Shown in pieces: positions 25,801-35,221 of a DNA stretch of 64,000 bases (the first letter of the stretch is position 1; each line of letters begins with the position of its first letter). The position numbers and the translations under genes were made by a program. The stretch covers positions 2,356,001 to 2,420,000 of the forward strand of contig OZ245050.1 in NCBI GenBank assembly GCA_965224525.1, read 5' to 3'. Source of the stretch: Granulosicoccus sp036478565. GTDB taxonomy: Bacteria; Pseudomonadota; Gammaproteobacteria; Granulosicoccales; Granulosicoccaceae. Under the pieces are notes generated by a model. It made no database searches, was not told where the DNA came from, and saw nothing but the letters and a program-made list of their open reading frames with translations.

Positions 25801-26458
25801 AGGCTATGGTCTGAAGTCTCGCTTGACAGGTGACATGAGCGTTGCTATCAAAAGCCCCAACCCACCTCAGCTTGGCGGCGAGATTCGTGTCGTCGATGGT
25901 ATCTATAAACAATACGGACAAAACCTGCAAGCCGATGGCCAGATATTGTTTGTCGGGCCAATCGATCAGTCACGGCTCAACATTGACGCTATCCGTGAAA
26001 TTGACCGCGAAGATCGTACTGCCGGTTTGCGGATTACCGGAACGGTTGCCAAGCCGGAAATCAATCTGTTCAGCGAACCGAGTGACAAGTCAGAGGAAGC
26101 CATCTTGTCCTATATCATCCTGGGCCGGGATATCGGCGAAACAACCGACCAGGAGGCCAATCTGCTTGCAACCGCTGCTTTGGCACTGACGGTCAAGGGT
26201 GGCCGCAGTCTTGCCGGCAACATTGCCGATACGTTAGGCGTGGAAGAATTCGCCTTCGAAACTCGAGGAAACGGCAGCGACACCGAGCTGCTGGTCAGCG
26301 GTCGGGTCAACAATCGACTGCTGCTGCGATACGGACGCAGTGTATTTTCCTCGCTGAACACCCTCTACTTGCGTTACGACATCAGTAAAAAACTCTACCT
26401 TGAAGCGGCGGACGGTGCAGAACGGGCGGTCGATCTGTTTTACACATTTGCTTTCTAG
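22844..26458 (+). CDS. tamB: TamB inner-membrane translocation/assembly module
   Basis: Large AsmA-like/TamB protein, 1204 residues (E. coli 1259), anchored by one N-terminal membrane segment (VIVLLAMLLLLLATLWILAG). The rest is beta-rich periplasmic repeat thought to bridge the membranes and move lipids or assist outer-membrane proteins. The C-terminal DUF490 domain covers about 850-1204, with GVEEFAFETRG and a final beta motif ending in Phe (DLFYTFAF), which may engage TamA. The ATG at 22844 overlaps the tamA stop by one base. A short Asn/Thr repeat lies at about residues 211-222. Confidence 0.93.
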   Translation: MKRILKWSVIVLLAMLLLLLATLWILAGTEKGVNFSANQAADRVAGLELTDVSGNLRTGIRSAAVSFETTTIKVEARGIDTAWRVGCLLHREFCLDHATVEELDITSFTNATAKETSSDGIILPSIALPIKIIADNITVKRLRFQPPGDVPAHIIEDVHLQARTKGNLVYLDDLSARYQNYRVNISGTTTLDGDYPLNLDIKLKARDILSAINNTNNTNNTNNSVADETTANIANDSVANKPAITTGGMATDDLSVSVHLGNNLRQLDINTTISGAINASLSGRVEPLLKSLPMSLTLSAPALGWPLDTHTQLEATQLKVNVNGTLADYQLKLYTNINGEQIPASSVSLTGLVNTERMSLPNIGIGTLGGTIDGSAAVSWTGGLNWLTELELANINPQKQYPDLTGLLDGHLQASGGIVDGQSTLDINRATINGTLSDYPFLLDAEIHKDPDNIWHIKTLKLDNGANSLEASGTVSDVYDVSATARMPALQALIPGLAGNLDADVKVSGPLVTPSLKLEANTTALTYDDITIDGLILKADINDAALSHSSLLLAAGTVTSGSGLVQNTRLLIDGKRSEHTLSLFADGPKATAIDLQAKGAIDKLLNWHGSLEQVALEVPAHTIELREPFTLAWNNKLKQFGIDPHCWISEESSFCLENQILAQPTGSATITLDRYLLERMNPFLPADSTLYGALNLETTINWGSDQPGGFSAKVSTEIKEGGFKVVDENGFPIRFDYNDMTLNTTADGMQVDAVLTVHSNTMGDANVAVILDPYSDARTINGTVELDGFDVAFLKAFLPQFEDISGTLNVSGDLSGSLTDPDFNGSVSLDEPIVRSDILPLTITGGKVVTHIKGKRAFMEGALNSDDGTINIDGTANWQRDNWRADVELIGENLNIQQDPLQASTVNHKIRINAQPGSIRLSGDIDIPYADISIRDLPKGAATVSNDVVIIEDIDNQSAEETQNKTADTKLVVAVNVALGDKVSLQGYGLKSRLTGDMSVAIKSPNPPQLGGEIRVVDGIYKQYGQNLQADGQILFVGPIDQSRLNIDAIREIDREDRTAGLRITGTVAKPEINLFSEPSDKSEEAILSYIILGRDIGETTDQEANLLATAALALTVKGGRSLAGNIADTLGVEEFAFETRGNGSDTELLVSGRVNNRLLLRYGRSVFSSLNTLYLRYDISKKLYLEAADGAERAVDLFYTFAF
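23479..23513 (+). repeat. 9-bp microsatellite inside tamB
   Basis: AACAACACA is repeated about four times in frame, encoding a run of Asn-Asn-Thr units. Because the unit is a multiple of three, slippage would change length but keep the frame. Confidence 0.85.
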
Positions 26459-26540
26459 CCTGATCAGTGCACGCTGCACACACGCGAAGTCAGCATTTCC
26501 CTATAGACTTGGCACCATCGCCAATACTTGTATTTCCACC

Positions 26541-27719
26541 ATGAGCGCACTACCTGAACACGACTATATCGACACAACTGCCGCGCTGGAGGTTTTTTGT
26601 ACAGCAGTGCGCGCTGGGTCATATATTGCGATAGACACCGAATTTCTGCGAGAACGTACCTATCGGCCCGAGCTTTGTCTGGTACAAATCAAACAGCAGG
26701 AACACCTTGCCTGTATCGACACCCTGGCAATCGACGACCTGAGCCCTTTATTCGACTTGTTGTTCGACACGACCATCACCAAGGTACTGCACGCCGCCTC
26801 TCAGGATTTGGAAATTTTTTATCTCAAGAAGAAAAAAGTCCCCTCACCCATATTCGATACTCAGCTGGCTGCACCACTGCTCGGATACAACGAACAAATC
26901 GGTTATGGCAACCTGGTCAGGGAGCATCTGGGCATCGACCTGGCAAAATCACACACGCGCGCCGACTGGACCCGTCGGCCAATGCCGACTGAACAGATTC
27001 GTTACGCACTCGATGATGTCATCTATCTGGAACAGTTGTATCTCGACATGCACGGCAAACTCGAAACACTTGGCCGCCTGCCCTGGCTAGAGCCCGAATT
27101 CGCCGAATGGGAAAACCCACTGAAATATGACCAGCCAGCCGGCGAGCGCTGGAAAAAGATTCGCAATATTCAGCGCTACAAAGGCCCGACGCTGGCTATC
27201 ATCCAGTCACTTGCTGCATGGCGCGAACTGAAGGCACGCGAGACAAACCAGCCACGCAACTGGCTGATGAAAGACGACATCCTGTTAAGCATTGCGCAGC
27301 AGCAGCCTACAGACCATGTAGAGTTGAACCACATACGAGGTCTTGATCGCAAGACACGCGAGCGTTTTGGAGACGAGATTCTTGCACAGATCAACCAGTC
27401 CAGAACACAAACACCGGACCCATTGCCAGCGTTTGCGAAAAAGAAAAAACTCAATGGTAAAACGCGAGCTCAATTACAACTGCTTGACGCCTGGGTGCAT
27501 CAGCGCGCACAGGAGCTCGACATTGCCCCGGGACTGCTGGCGCCAGTCAAATTACTTGAAAAGGTGGTCACCGGCAACAGCACGACAGCACTGCGAGGGT
27601 GGCGCGAGCCTCTGTTGGCAGCTGATTTGGATGCCCTGCTCAATGGGCGGGCGAATATCGCAATTAGCGACCAGGGTCTGATTCTGGCTGTCTGTGCAAC
27701 GCATGAGAATTTACAGTAA
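26541..27719 (+). CDS. rnd: RNase D
   Basis: 3'-5' exoribonuclease that trims tRNA precursors. 392 residues from the ATG at 26541 (E. coli 375); the frame is open upstream into tamB but that part is not RNase D. The DEDDy residues are visible: DTEFLRERTY (D and E), LHAASQDLEIFY (D) and RYALDDVIYLEQLY (Y and D). Two HRDC-type domains follow, at about 215-295 and 310-385. Possibly expressed with tamAB. Confidence 0.93.
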   Translation: MSALPEHDYIDTTAALEVFCTAVRAGSYIAIDTEFLRERTYRPELCLVQIKQQEHLACIDTLAIDDLSPLFDLLFDTTITKVLHAASQDLEIFYLKKKKVPSPIFDTQLAAPLLGYNEQIGYGNLVREHLGIDLAKSHTRADWTRRPMPTEQIRYALDDVIYLEQLYLDMHGKLETLGRLPWLEPEFAEWENPLKYDQPAGERWKKIRNIQRYKGPTLAIIQSLAAWRELKARETNQPRNWLMKDDILLSIAQQQPTDHVELNHIRGLDRKTRERFGDEILAQINQSRTQTPDPLPAFAKKKKLNGKTRAQLQLLDAWVHQRAQELDIAPGLLAPVKLLEKVVTGNSTTALRGWREPLLAADLDALLNGRANIAISDQGLILAVCATHENLQ

Positions 27720-27754
27720 GACGAAACGCAACAAGCCGTGTAAGCTCTTGAGCC

Positions 27755-28828
27755 ATGAACACCAACCAAAATACAACGCGGTTGAACCGACCGCTGTCAA
27801 ACACAAATATTCTCTCTGAGCAAACCCTCATCTCGCCTGATCAACTGCGTCGGCTGTATCCACGCTCAGAGCTTGCCACCGACACAGTCGAGAAAGGTCG
27901 CGCGGCTATTGGGCGGATTCTCGACAAACAAGACAAGCGTCTGCTCGCAGTGGTAGGACCCTGCTCAATACACGACGTTGATGCGGCTAAAGAATACGCC
28001 AAACGACTGCTCGAATTGCGCAAGCAAGTTGCCGGGCATATTGAACTGGTCATGCGAGTATATTTCGAGAAACCTCGTACAACTGTTGGCTGGAAAGGGC
28101 TAATCAATGACCCTCATCTCGATGACTCGTTCGATATTGAAACCGGCTTGAAAAAGGCGCGGGAACTGCTGGTCTGGCTTGCCGAGTTGGGCCTGCCAAC
28201 TGGTACTGAAGCACTGGACCCGATCAGTCCGCAATACCTGTCAGACCTCTTTGCGTGGTCAGCAATTGGCGCGCGTACCACCGAATCACAAACACACCGT
28301 GAAATGTCGAGCGGTTTGTCCAGCGCCGTTGGCTTCAAGAACGGCACCGATGGCAATCTGGGCGTTGCGATCAACGCCATGCGTTCAGCCGCGTCGCCCC
28401 ATGCGTTTCTTGGTATCAACGCCGACGGTCAGGTGACAGTACTAAAAACCCGTGGCAACCGATACGGCCACATCATTCTGCGAGGTGGGCGCACACCCAA
28501 TTTCGATTCAGTGAATGTGGCTTTGGCCGAGCAAGCACTTGAGGCTGTCGGGCTAAAGAAACGCATCATGATTGATTGCACTCACGCAAATGCAAACAAA
28601 GACCATGAGCGACAGCCTTTGGTGGCAAAAAATGTTGCAGAACAACTGGCCGCGGGTAATGAGTCAATCATTGGTATCATGCTGGAATCGCATCTGAATG
28701 CTGGCAATCAAAAACTCGAAAACGCCGACAAGCTCGCCTACGGAGTTTCGATTACTGATGCTTGCATAGACTGGGAAACCACAGAATCGTTGATCAATGA
28801 TCTGGCCAACACACTGGCCAGTCGTTGA
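27755..28828 (+). CDS. aroG: 3-deoxy-7-phosphoheptulonate (DAHP) synthase, class I
   Basis: First step of the shikimate pathway (PEP plus erythrose-4-phosphate). 357 residues. Family segments: LLAVVGPCSIHD, MRVYFEKPRTTVGWKGLINDP, GARTTESQTHRE, KNGTDG, LRGGRTPNFD, DCTHANANKDH, and SVTDAC-like SITDACIDWE at the end. The aroF/aroG/aroH feedback type cannot be told by eye, so the symbol is a family label. The gene ends 10 bp from a convergent gene. Confidence 0.93.
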   Translation: MNTNQNTTRLNRPLSNTNILSEQTLISPDQLRRLYPRSELATDTVEKGRAAIGRILDKQDKRLLAVVGPCSIHDVDAAKEYAKRLLELRKQVAGHIELVMRVYFEKPRTTVGWKGLINDPHLDDSFDIETGLKKARELLVWLAELGLPTGTEALDPISPQYLSDLFAWSAIGARTTESQTHREMSSGLSSAVGFKNGTDGNLGVAINAMRSAASPHAFLGINADGQVTVLKTRGNRYGHIILRGGRTPNFDSVNVALAEQALEAVGLKKRIMIDCTHANANKDHERQPLVAKNVAEQLAAGNESIIGIMLESHLNAGNQKLENADKLAYGVSITDACIDWETTESLINDLANTLASR

Positions 28829-28838
28829 ATATTCCGAC

Positions 28839-30074
28839 TCATGCACCCTCTGTCAGTTTTGCATAGGATTGCTGTAAGGCCAAATGGCTCGCTCGCTCAG
28901 TATCCAGCGTGGATATTGCGTTTTTCAATGCCGCTGCCGTGTCACGCGTACGCATGGCCATTCGTTGGCGGGTAACTGTTTCTTGCCGCAAACGCTTGAT
29001 TGCTACAGCTCTTGAGGCTACGGCACGCTGGGCCAGTTTTATTGCATGCTGTTCGGCCAGCCGCGTTTTATCATGTGACTTGCGTTCGATATCGAGCGCA
29101 GATTGTTGCGCAATCAGTAGTCTTTGCAGACGCCGGTTGTCCTGGTGCAATGCAGTTAACGCAGTTTCCAGCCCAGCTTCCTGATTTGCCAACATTGCCG
29201 TATCGACTCGATCAGTTGTCAACTCCCCGTTAACAGCGTCAGTCTCAGCGATGTTGCTGCTAGAATCCAGATCGGAATCACCGCAGCGATGAAGCTCCGT
29301 TTTTTGGACCCCATAACACTCAAGTTTTTTCTGCGCTTCGCTGTCATCATGCCCCCCGTCGCCATCAGGAACATCTCGCTCAACACCCAGATCGTGTGAC
29401 TCTACCAACTCAGACATACGAGCCAGCTGATCGACTGTTGCATCGGCAAAGTCTTCGGCGGTATCGTCATTATTCAGTGCCAGCACATCTGTTTCAAGCA
29501 TACTTCCAGGCACATTAGCTTCGCGAATAACAGTCATATAAGCAGGCGCTGGTACGGCGTCAGTCAGCGCAACGTTCTCAGCAGCCTCGACCGCCTGTTC
29601 GGATAAGGCCAGTGATGCATCATCGGCCGCATTGACCGCAAATTCCGGTACCACAAACTCCGGAATACCCGCAGTCTCCACCAAACCAAGTGCTGTGCCA
29701 CCATCCTCGCTCTCTGTGGCATGCGCAGCAGATACAGGCTCTTCATCGGGCTGATTTTCATCTTCAACCACCGATTGCTGTCGCAGTTCCTTTAACAGCG
29801 ACTTAGCGCCAAAGAACATGAATAAGGGCACAATGGCCAGGAAAGCCAGCAATACTGAATTTCGGTAGGCTTCGGCAAACGAACCGGCCGTCATGAACAT
29901 CGATCCAAGCGATGACAGGAAAATGGCCACCCCGGTAATTCGGGCAAATCTGAGCCAACGTCTGCGCGAGCTACGTCGCGAGGTTTGCATGGGATTGGCA
30001 GTTCCGCTAATCAGCCAGAAGGCGATAAAACCCGTCAGGCCCATGGCAATGATCAAGCGCAAGTCGATTCCCAT
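28839..30074 (-). CDS. Membrane-anchored coiled-coil protein of unknown function
   Basis: 411 residues from the ATG at 30074, which has GGGAG 7 bp upstream; the upstream frame is not used. Three hydrophobic stretches at about 5-22, 43-60 and 72-88 look like membrane segments. Residues about 105-290 are strongly acidic and low in complexity. The C-terminal 120 residues are predicted coiled coil (LETALTALHQDNRRLQRLLI onward), rich in Ala, Arg and Gln. I do not recognise the family. The layout resembles envelope or cell-division scaffolds, but that is only a guess. Confidence 0.7.
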   Translation of the reverse strand: MGIDLRLIIAMGLTGFIAFWLISGTANPMQTSRRSSRRRWLRFARITGVAIFLSSLGSMFMTAGSFAEAYRNSVLLAFLAIVPLFMFFGAKSLLKELRQQSVVEDENQPDEEPVSAAHATESEDGGTALGLVETAGIPEFVVPEFAVNAADDASLALSEQAVEAAENVALTDAVPAPAYMTVIREANVPGSMLETDVLALNNDDTAEDFADATVDQLARMSELVESHDLGVERDVPDGDGGHDDSEAQKKLECYGVQKTELHRCGDSDLDSSSNIAETDAVNGELTTDRVDTAMLANQEAGLETALTALHQDNRRLQRLLIAQQSALDIERKSHDKTRLAEQHAIKLAQRAVASRAVAIKRLRQETVTRQRMAMRTRDTAAALKNAISTLDTERASHLALQQSYAKLTEGA

Positions 30075-30282
30075 CTTTGCACTCCCTATATATCGTCTGT
30101 AAAAAAAGCAACCCGGCAACCCCCAGATTACGCTATTTACCGGTTAGTCCGACTATTAAATTACGGAATTGTCAATTTCATGCGCCCAAGTTCAAGCCGC
30201 GAGATCGTGGTGAAAATCCATTCGCTACACTGCGCGAACGCCAGCCCCAATAAACAGGCCGCATCAGTTAACCTTTACGCAA

Positions 30283-31107
30283 ATGGATAATAAACGCGAC
30301 TCATTATATTCGACTACCTGCCCAAATCAGGCTGATTTCAGTTTTGACGAATCTGTTGCTGCTGTATTCCCGGATATGCTGGCTCGTTCTATACCAGGTT
30401 ACGCTGGCATCATTGCCCAAACCGGCCTGCTCGCTGCTCGATTTGCCCAGACAGGAACGACACTGTACGACCTTGGCTGCTCCCTCGGGGCTACCAGTCT
30501 TGCAATGCAAACAGCGTTGGCCGAAAAACAGCGGAACCTGAATTCAGTACTTGAAGAAAGCTACCGGATTCTGGCAGTAGACAGCTCTGCCGCCATGATT
30601 GCACGCTGCCAGTCCATACTAGACCAACGGGCCTTCAAATCCAGCATACCTATCCAATTGTTAGAGACAGATCTTGAACAGTTGCCAATCAGAAATGCAT
30701 CCGTCGTGGCGATGAATTTCACCCTGCAGTTTGTCAAACCCGATAAGCGCGACGCCTTGATGCAGCGCATTGCAGATGGACTTCAGCCAGGTGGCGTGCT
30801 GATTTTGTCCGAGAAAATTTGCTTCTGCAACGATGATGTCGACAGATTATTCATAGAGATGTACCACGCCTATAAAAAGGCCAATGGTTATTCCGACCTG
30901 GAAATCAGTCAAAAACGTACCGCACTGGAAAATGTACTGGTACCCGATACGCTTGAACAGCATGAGCGGCGACTGCAACAGTCGGGATTCAGCAGTTGCC
31001 ATGTCTGGTTTCAGTGTTTCAATTTCATTTCTCTCATTGCGTTCAAGCGTCCGTCAAGCGAGTCCATCGAGAGCCTTGATAAGAGTGTGCGAGACAGCGC
31101 CCGGTGA
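30283..31107 (+). CDS. cmoA: CmoA carboxy-SAM synthase
   Basis: Makes carboxy-S-adenosyl-methionine from SAM and prephenate for tRNA cmo5U34. 274 residues (E. coli 247). The N-terminal FSFDESVAAVFPDMLARSIPGY is highly typical of CmoA; LYDLGCSLGATSLAM is the SAM motif and MNFTLQFVKPDKRDALMQRI follows. The C-terminus is longer than usual by about 20 residues. It overlaps cmoB by 4 bp (GTGA). Confidence 0.94.
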   Translation: MDNKRDSLYSTTCPNQADFSFDESVAAVFPDMLARSIPGYAGIIAQTGLLAARFAQTGTTLYDLGCSLGATSLAMQTALAEKQRNLNSVLEESYRILAVDSSAAMIARCQSILDQRAFKSSIPIQLLETDLEQLPIRNASVVAMNFTLQFVKPDKRDALMQRIADGLQPGGVLILSEKICFCNDDVDRLFIEMYHAYKKANGYSDLEISQKRTALENVLVPDTLEQHERRLQQSGFSSCHVWFQCFNFISLIAFKRPSSESIESLDKSVRDSAR

Positions 31108-32087
31108 CAAATCGGTTTGTGCTTGATGATAGTGCCCTGCGCAAGGCACTCGGCAACACGACACTGTCTGTACATATTAATGAGTTGATTGCAGCAGTTG
31201 ACGGGCGCGGCGAATTCCTTAATCACGGGCATCTGTCTAAATGGCAAACAGCGCTGGCCGAATTACCCGAGCTTCACAACCGTTGCGTTCAACTGGACCA
31301 AGCCACTGTGAGCGTTAGCGGTCAACTCGACACAGTGGCACAATCAGCGCTGCAACAGTGTCTGCAAGCCCTGATGCCGTGGCGCAAAGGGCCTTTCGCC
31401 ATTGGCGGCATTCAGATCGATAGCGAATGGCGTTCGGACTGGAAATGGGATCGCCTGGTACCACATATCGCACCACTTACAAACAGACTCGTACTGGATG
31501 TTGGCTGCGGCAGCGGTTACCACATGTGGCGCATGCGCGGAGCTGGTGCAAAACAGGTGTTGGGCATCGATCCGGGGCTGCTGTTCTACATGCAGTTCAC
31601 CGCACTGCAGTACTATATTCAGGACTCTGCAGTGCAGTACCTGCCACTGCCGCTTGAGGCACTACCGACCAAACTTGGCCTTTTTGACAGCACGTTTTCC
31701 ATGGGCGTGTTGTACCACCGCCGCGAACCGCACTGTCACCTGCGACAACTTATCGACACACTTCGACCCGGCGGCGAACTGATACTTGAAACACTGGTCA
31801 TTCCCGGCGATTCTGATTCGTCCTGCAAGGTGAATGAACGCTACGCCCGTATGCGTAATATCTGGACCCTGCCAACGGCTACACGTGTAGCACGATGGCT
31901 GCGGGAGTCCGGTTTCATCGCTGAGCGCTGTGTATCGGTTGACATAACCAGTATCGAGGAACAGCGACGCACTGCATGGATGTACACCGATTCTCTGGCA
32001 GAGTCACTGAACCCCGATAATCCTGGCCTGACACTCGAAGGACTACCCCGCCCTCACCGAGCCATTTTTATCGCCACAGCGCCGTAA
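31104..32087 (+). CDS. cmoB: CmoB tRNA U34 carboxymethyltransferase
   Basis: Transfers the carboxymethyl group from Cx-SAM to 5-hydroxyuridine-34 of tRNA. 327 residues, GTG start within the cmoA stop. RKGPFAIGGIQIDSEWRSDWKWDR, LDVGCGSGYHMWRMRGAGA, GIDPGLLFYMQF and FDSTFSMGVLYHRR are family hallmarks. E. coli CmoB is 323 residues. Confidence 0.95.
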   Translation: MTNRFVLDDSALRKALGNTTLSVHINELIAAVDGRGEFLNHGHLSKWQTALAELPELHNRCVQLDQATVSVSGQLDTVAQSALQQCLQALMPWRKGPFAIGGIQIDSEWRSDWKWDRLVPHIAPLTNRLVLDVGCGSGYHMWRMRGAGAKQVLGIDPGLLFYMQFTALQYYIQDSAVQYLPLPLEALPTKLGLFDSTFSMGVLYHRREPHCHLRQLIDTLRPGGELILETLVIPGDSDSSCKVNERYARMRNIWTLPTATRVARWLRESGFIAERCVSVDITSIEEQRRTAWMYTDSLAESLNPDNPGLTLEGLPRPHRAIFIATAP

Positions 32088-32460
32088 GAATACAGTTCAG
32101 TGGTATCACCGGCCATGCCTTACTTTTGTTACCTATTTCGATGGCGCACGCATCCTGAAACCCTCCTGGTGACAATACACCACAGTAATCACACTGTCGT
32201 ACAAGTGACATATTCTGGCGTTTAAGCGACAAACTCAAACCACGCCATGGTGCTTGAGAAACGGCGGTATATTGCAATATTCGATTTAAACAGGTACCAA
32301 ACGCCTCTGAAAATCAACAACCTGCATCACTGTCGGAGAATAGGCTGAACACACCACCTGTGCAAAATGCCTGTGGCTGATTGTGGCGATTCGTAAAACC
32401 GTGCGCAATCCCTCGTGATGCGACTATCCAACTCGCTATACTTCGCAGCCCTTGGTTACA
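32088..32460. other. Non-coding gap between cmoB and an unknown gene
   Basis: About 370 bp without a supported gene. A minus-strand open frame at 32068-32277 overlaps cmoB and looks random. I see no repeat, RNA or strong promoter. Confidence 0.5.
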
Positions 32461-33447
32461 ATGCGGTACAGCATGTCCACAGTAACGGCGCCGCACTCTA
32501 AAGCGCGCCCCGAAACACCAGCAGTACCGCGATCTACCGCGATTTGCGCTATCGAGCCGGAAAACGGCACACGCTGTACGATTGACGGTGCCCACTACAT
32601 CTATTTCCACAGCTACTGGGTGCGCTACTATGCGCCGCTGCTGGAGTCTCTGGCGACGCGCAAAACACTGATTGACAACCTGACAAAACGCGCTTTTCAT
32701 CACACTGAACCTGGCATCAATACACCGGGCGAACGACTGGAAATGGCACGCACTGCATACGAAAATCAGACTGATCCAGAACTCAAACGCGTCAATGCAG
32801 CCATGCTGGCAGGCGCTTTGTTTAACCGTGCTACCGATATCTTTACTGCCATTGTCGAGCTCGAAGAAAAAGGTGTACGCATCAGTCGGGACAATGAACT
32901 GATGAAAGCCTGTGGCAACTACTTCAAAGAAGCATTGGAGCTGGGTAAGGAAGTACGCCACCACAGTGGCGAAGAAGGCATTGACGAGCTTTGGGGAGAG
33001 CCCTTCAGGGCCTTCACCGTTCCCATCACGACCTACTACGAATCGCGTTTTATCAAAGTCGCTCAGACGATGGCAAATATCGACAATCTGGCCGCTACAC
33101 TGCGCGATACGCTCTGTAGCCGGCCTGAATTCGCCAACCTCAGCCCACTGATCGATGTCTTTGCAACTGCCGCCAAGCATGAATCCGAGACCATGAGGAG
33201 CGATGCCTGTATCTTTGAAATATGGCCGCGCTTTGTTGCCGCAGGCGAGACGCTGGGTCAGTTTCAGCCCCGCCTCCAGCCAGGCAGCTCAGACGAGTGC
33301 CGCTATGTCATGGAAGAGGCCGTCAGCACGATGATCGCCGGACGCGACCTGATCAACTGGATCGCAAGAGCTCGAGTTCCCATGCCCGGCAGCACTCGGA
33401 AGTTCACAAGCCGCTGTGACGCATTGAAAGACCGTCTGCGTATGTAG
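32461..33447 (+). CDS. Helical protein of unknown function
   Basis: 328 residues from the ATG at 32461; an ATG at 32473 or a TTG at 32452 are alternatives and none has a clear ribosome site. No signal peptide or membrane segment. It looks almost entirely alpha-helical. Aromatic and His-rich segments stand out: HYIYFHSYWVRYYAPLLE near residue 45, RAFHHTEPG near 82 and EVRHHSGEEG near 166; paired His residues could bind a metal or haem. I do not recognise the family. It is a single gene between cmoB and ugd. Confidence 0.65.
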   Translation: MRYSMSTVTAPHSKARPETPAVPRSTAICAIEPENGTRCTIDGAHYIYFHSYWVRYYAPLLESLATRKTLIDNLTKRAFHHTEPGINTPGERLEMARTAYENQTDPELKRVNAAMLAGALFNRATDIFTAIVELEEKGVRISRDNELMKACGNYFKEALELGKEVRHHSGEEGIDELWGEPFRAFTVPITTYYESRFIKVAQTMANIDNLAATLRDTLCSRPEFANLSPLIDVFATAAKHESETMRSDACIFEIWPRFVAAGETLGQFQPRLQPGSSDECRYVMEEAVSTMIAGRDLINWIARARVPMPGSTRKFTSRCDALKDRLRM

Positions 33448-33577
33448 TATCCGCAATACCCCGCATCACCGGGAAACGCAGAATGCGGGCAAGCTTGATA
33501 CGCCAAATAAACGACATATATCATGTCACGTGAATTACGTCAGATTCGACCTCTTTAATGTGTAAGCCATTTCACAC

Positions 33578-33605
33578 CTGACGTATGAGTGACAAAGCCT
33601 ATAAT
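33578..33605 (+). promoter_or_regulatory. Sigma70-type promoter candidate upstream of ugd
   Basis: CTGACG (33578-33583), 16-bp spacer and a perfect TATAAT (33600-33605). It lies 213 bp before the ugd ATG, leaving a long leader. The rest of the 33448-33818 gap shows no gene. Confidence 0.45.
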
Positions 33606-33818
33606 CCCCATTCGGTTGAATACAAACCGACCGGCACAGCCAGAAAGTGTCGATATTTTGACTTTGCCAGTGTTCTGGAACTGGCATGTTTCACGCATTT
33701 AATCAGGTCAGAGCGAGCCGTCTCTAATTCGCTCGCTCACGCCTATTAATAATCGTCTGGCAGTAGCCAGAATGAACGTTTCGCGGTTCTACAACAATCG
33801 CTATATACAGGACGCCCA

Positions 33819-35180
33819 ATGAAAGTAACGATTTACGGCTCAGGCTACGTAGGCTTGGTCACCGGAGCGCTAATTGCCGATGTTGGCAACGAGGTGCTAT
33901 GTGTCGATGTCGACGAACAGAAGGTGCAGAACCTGAAAAAAGGCATCATCCCCATCTTCGAGCCTGGTCTGGACGATGTGATCAAACGTAATGTTGAGGC
34001 ACATCGTCTCGATTTCACGACCGATATGGATGAGGCAGTCGCGCACAGCGAAATTCAATTCATCGCGGTTGGGACTCCGCCGGGCGAAGACGGCTCTGCT
34101 GACATGCAATATGTTGCTGCGGTTGCCAAAACCATTGCTGAGCGCATGACGGAACGAAAACTTATCGTCAATAAATCTACCGTCCCCGTCGGCACTGGCG
34201 ATATGGTTGAGCAAGTCATTGCTGATGGTTTGCAGGCACGCAAGCTATCCCTGCCCTATGCCGTGATTTCCAATCCCGAATTTCTCAAAGAAGGCGCCGC
34301 GATCGAAGACTTCATGAAGCCTGATCGTATCGTCATAGGTACTGACGACGAATACGCAATGGACGTCATGCGCGAACTCTACGCACCTTTTTGCCGTAAC
34401 CGCCGTGATCGGCTAGTATTTATGACGCGTAAGTCTTCCGAGCTGACCAAGTACGCAGCCAACTCATTGCTGGCGACCAAAATCAGTTTTATGAACGAGT
34501 TGTCCAACATTGCAGATCGCCTGGGTGCCGACATCGAAGATGTCCGTATAGGCATAGGCTCAGACCCGCGCATTGGCTACCACTTTATCTACCCCGGTTG
34601 TGGTTACGGCGGTTCCTGCTTCCCCAAAGATGTAAAAGCGCTGATAGCCACTTCAAGAGATGTGAACTATGAAGCCAAGCTTCTACAAGCAGTAGACAGC
34701 GTTAACGATCGGCAAAAACACGTGCTTTTTGAAAAACTCATGCGCCACTTTGACAACGATATCAAAGGCAAGACTTTTGCTGTTTGGGGTTTATCATTCA
34801 AGCCTAATACCGACGATTTGCGTGAAGCACCCAGCCGTGTTCTGATCGAATCCATCTTTGAGCACGGCGGCAAAGTTCGCGCCTATGACCCGGTTGCGAT
34901 GAAAGAAATGCGGCATTTCTACCCTAACGAAAAACGCCTTGAACTCGTTGGTACCGCACAAGACACAGTAGAAGGCACCGATGCATTGCTGATCGCTACC
35001 GAATGGCATGAATTCCGCAGCCCGAATTTCGAGGAACTGAAAAAAATGCTGAAACAACCACTCGTGATTGATGGCCGAAATCTTTATGATCCGGCGCACA
35101 TGAGGGAATTGGGCTTCACCTACGACTGCATCGGTCGTCCTGAAAAACCGGGCAAGGTACTGCTTCAGGCTACTGGCTAG
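33819..35180 (+). CDS. ugd: UDP-glucose 6-dehydrogenase
   Basis: Oxidises UDP-glucose to UDP-glucuronate for polysaccharide synthesis. 453 residues. Rossmann GSGYVGLVTGALIAD, VGTPPGEDGSADMQYV, NKSTVPVGTGD, and the active-site Cys in GCGYGGSCFPKD. The third domain starts near WGLSFKPNTDDLREAPS. AGGA lies just upstream of the ATG. It could supply the exopolysaccharide locus 3 kb away, but it has its own promoter region. Confidence 0.95.
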   Translation: MKVTIYGSGYVGLVTGALIADVGNEVLCVDVDEQKVQNLKKGIIPIFEPGLDDVIKRNVEAHRLDFTTDMDEAVAHSEIQFIAVGTPPGEDGSADMQYVAAVAKTIAERMTERKLIVNKSTVPVGTGDMVEQVIADGLQARKLSLPYAVISNPEFLKEGAAIEDFMKPDRIVIGTDDEYAMDVMRELYAPFCRNRRDRLVFMTRKSSELTKYAANSLLATKISFMNELSNIADRLGADIEDVRIGIGSDPRIGYHFIYPGCGYGGSCFPKDVKALIATSRDVNYEAKLLQAVDSVNDRQKHVLFEKLMRHFDNDIKGKTFAVWGLSFKPNTDDLREAPSRVLIESIFEHGGKVRAYDPVAMKEMRHFYPNEKRLELVGTAQDTVEGTDALLIATEWHEFRSPNFEELKKMLKQPLVIDGRNLYDPAHMRELGFTYDCIGRPEKPGKVLLQATG

Positions 35181-35221
35181 TCGTATGCCTCGCAGGTTCC
35201 CCGGAGCTTGCTATAGTTTGC

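Noticed and set aside
32068..32277. Minus-strand open frame after cmoB
   Set aside because: Overlaps cmoB, no ribosome site and random-looking composition.
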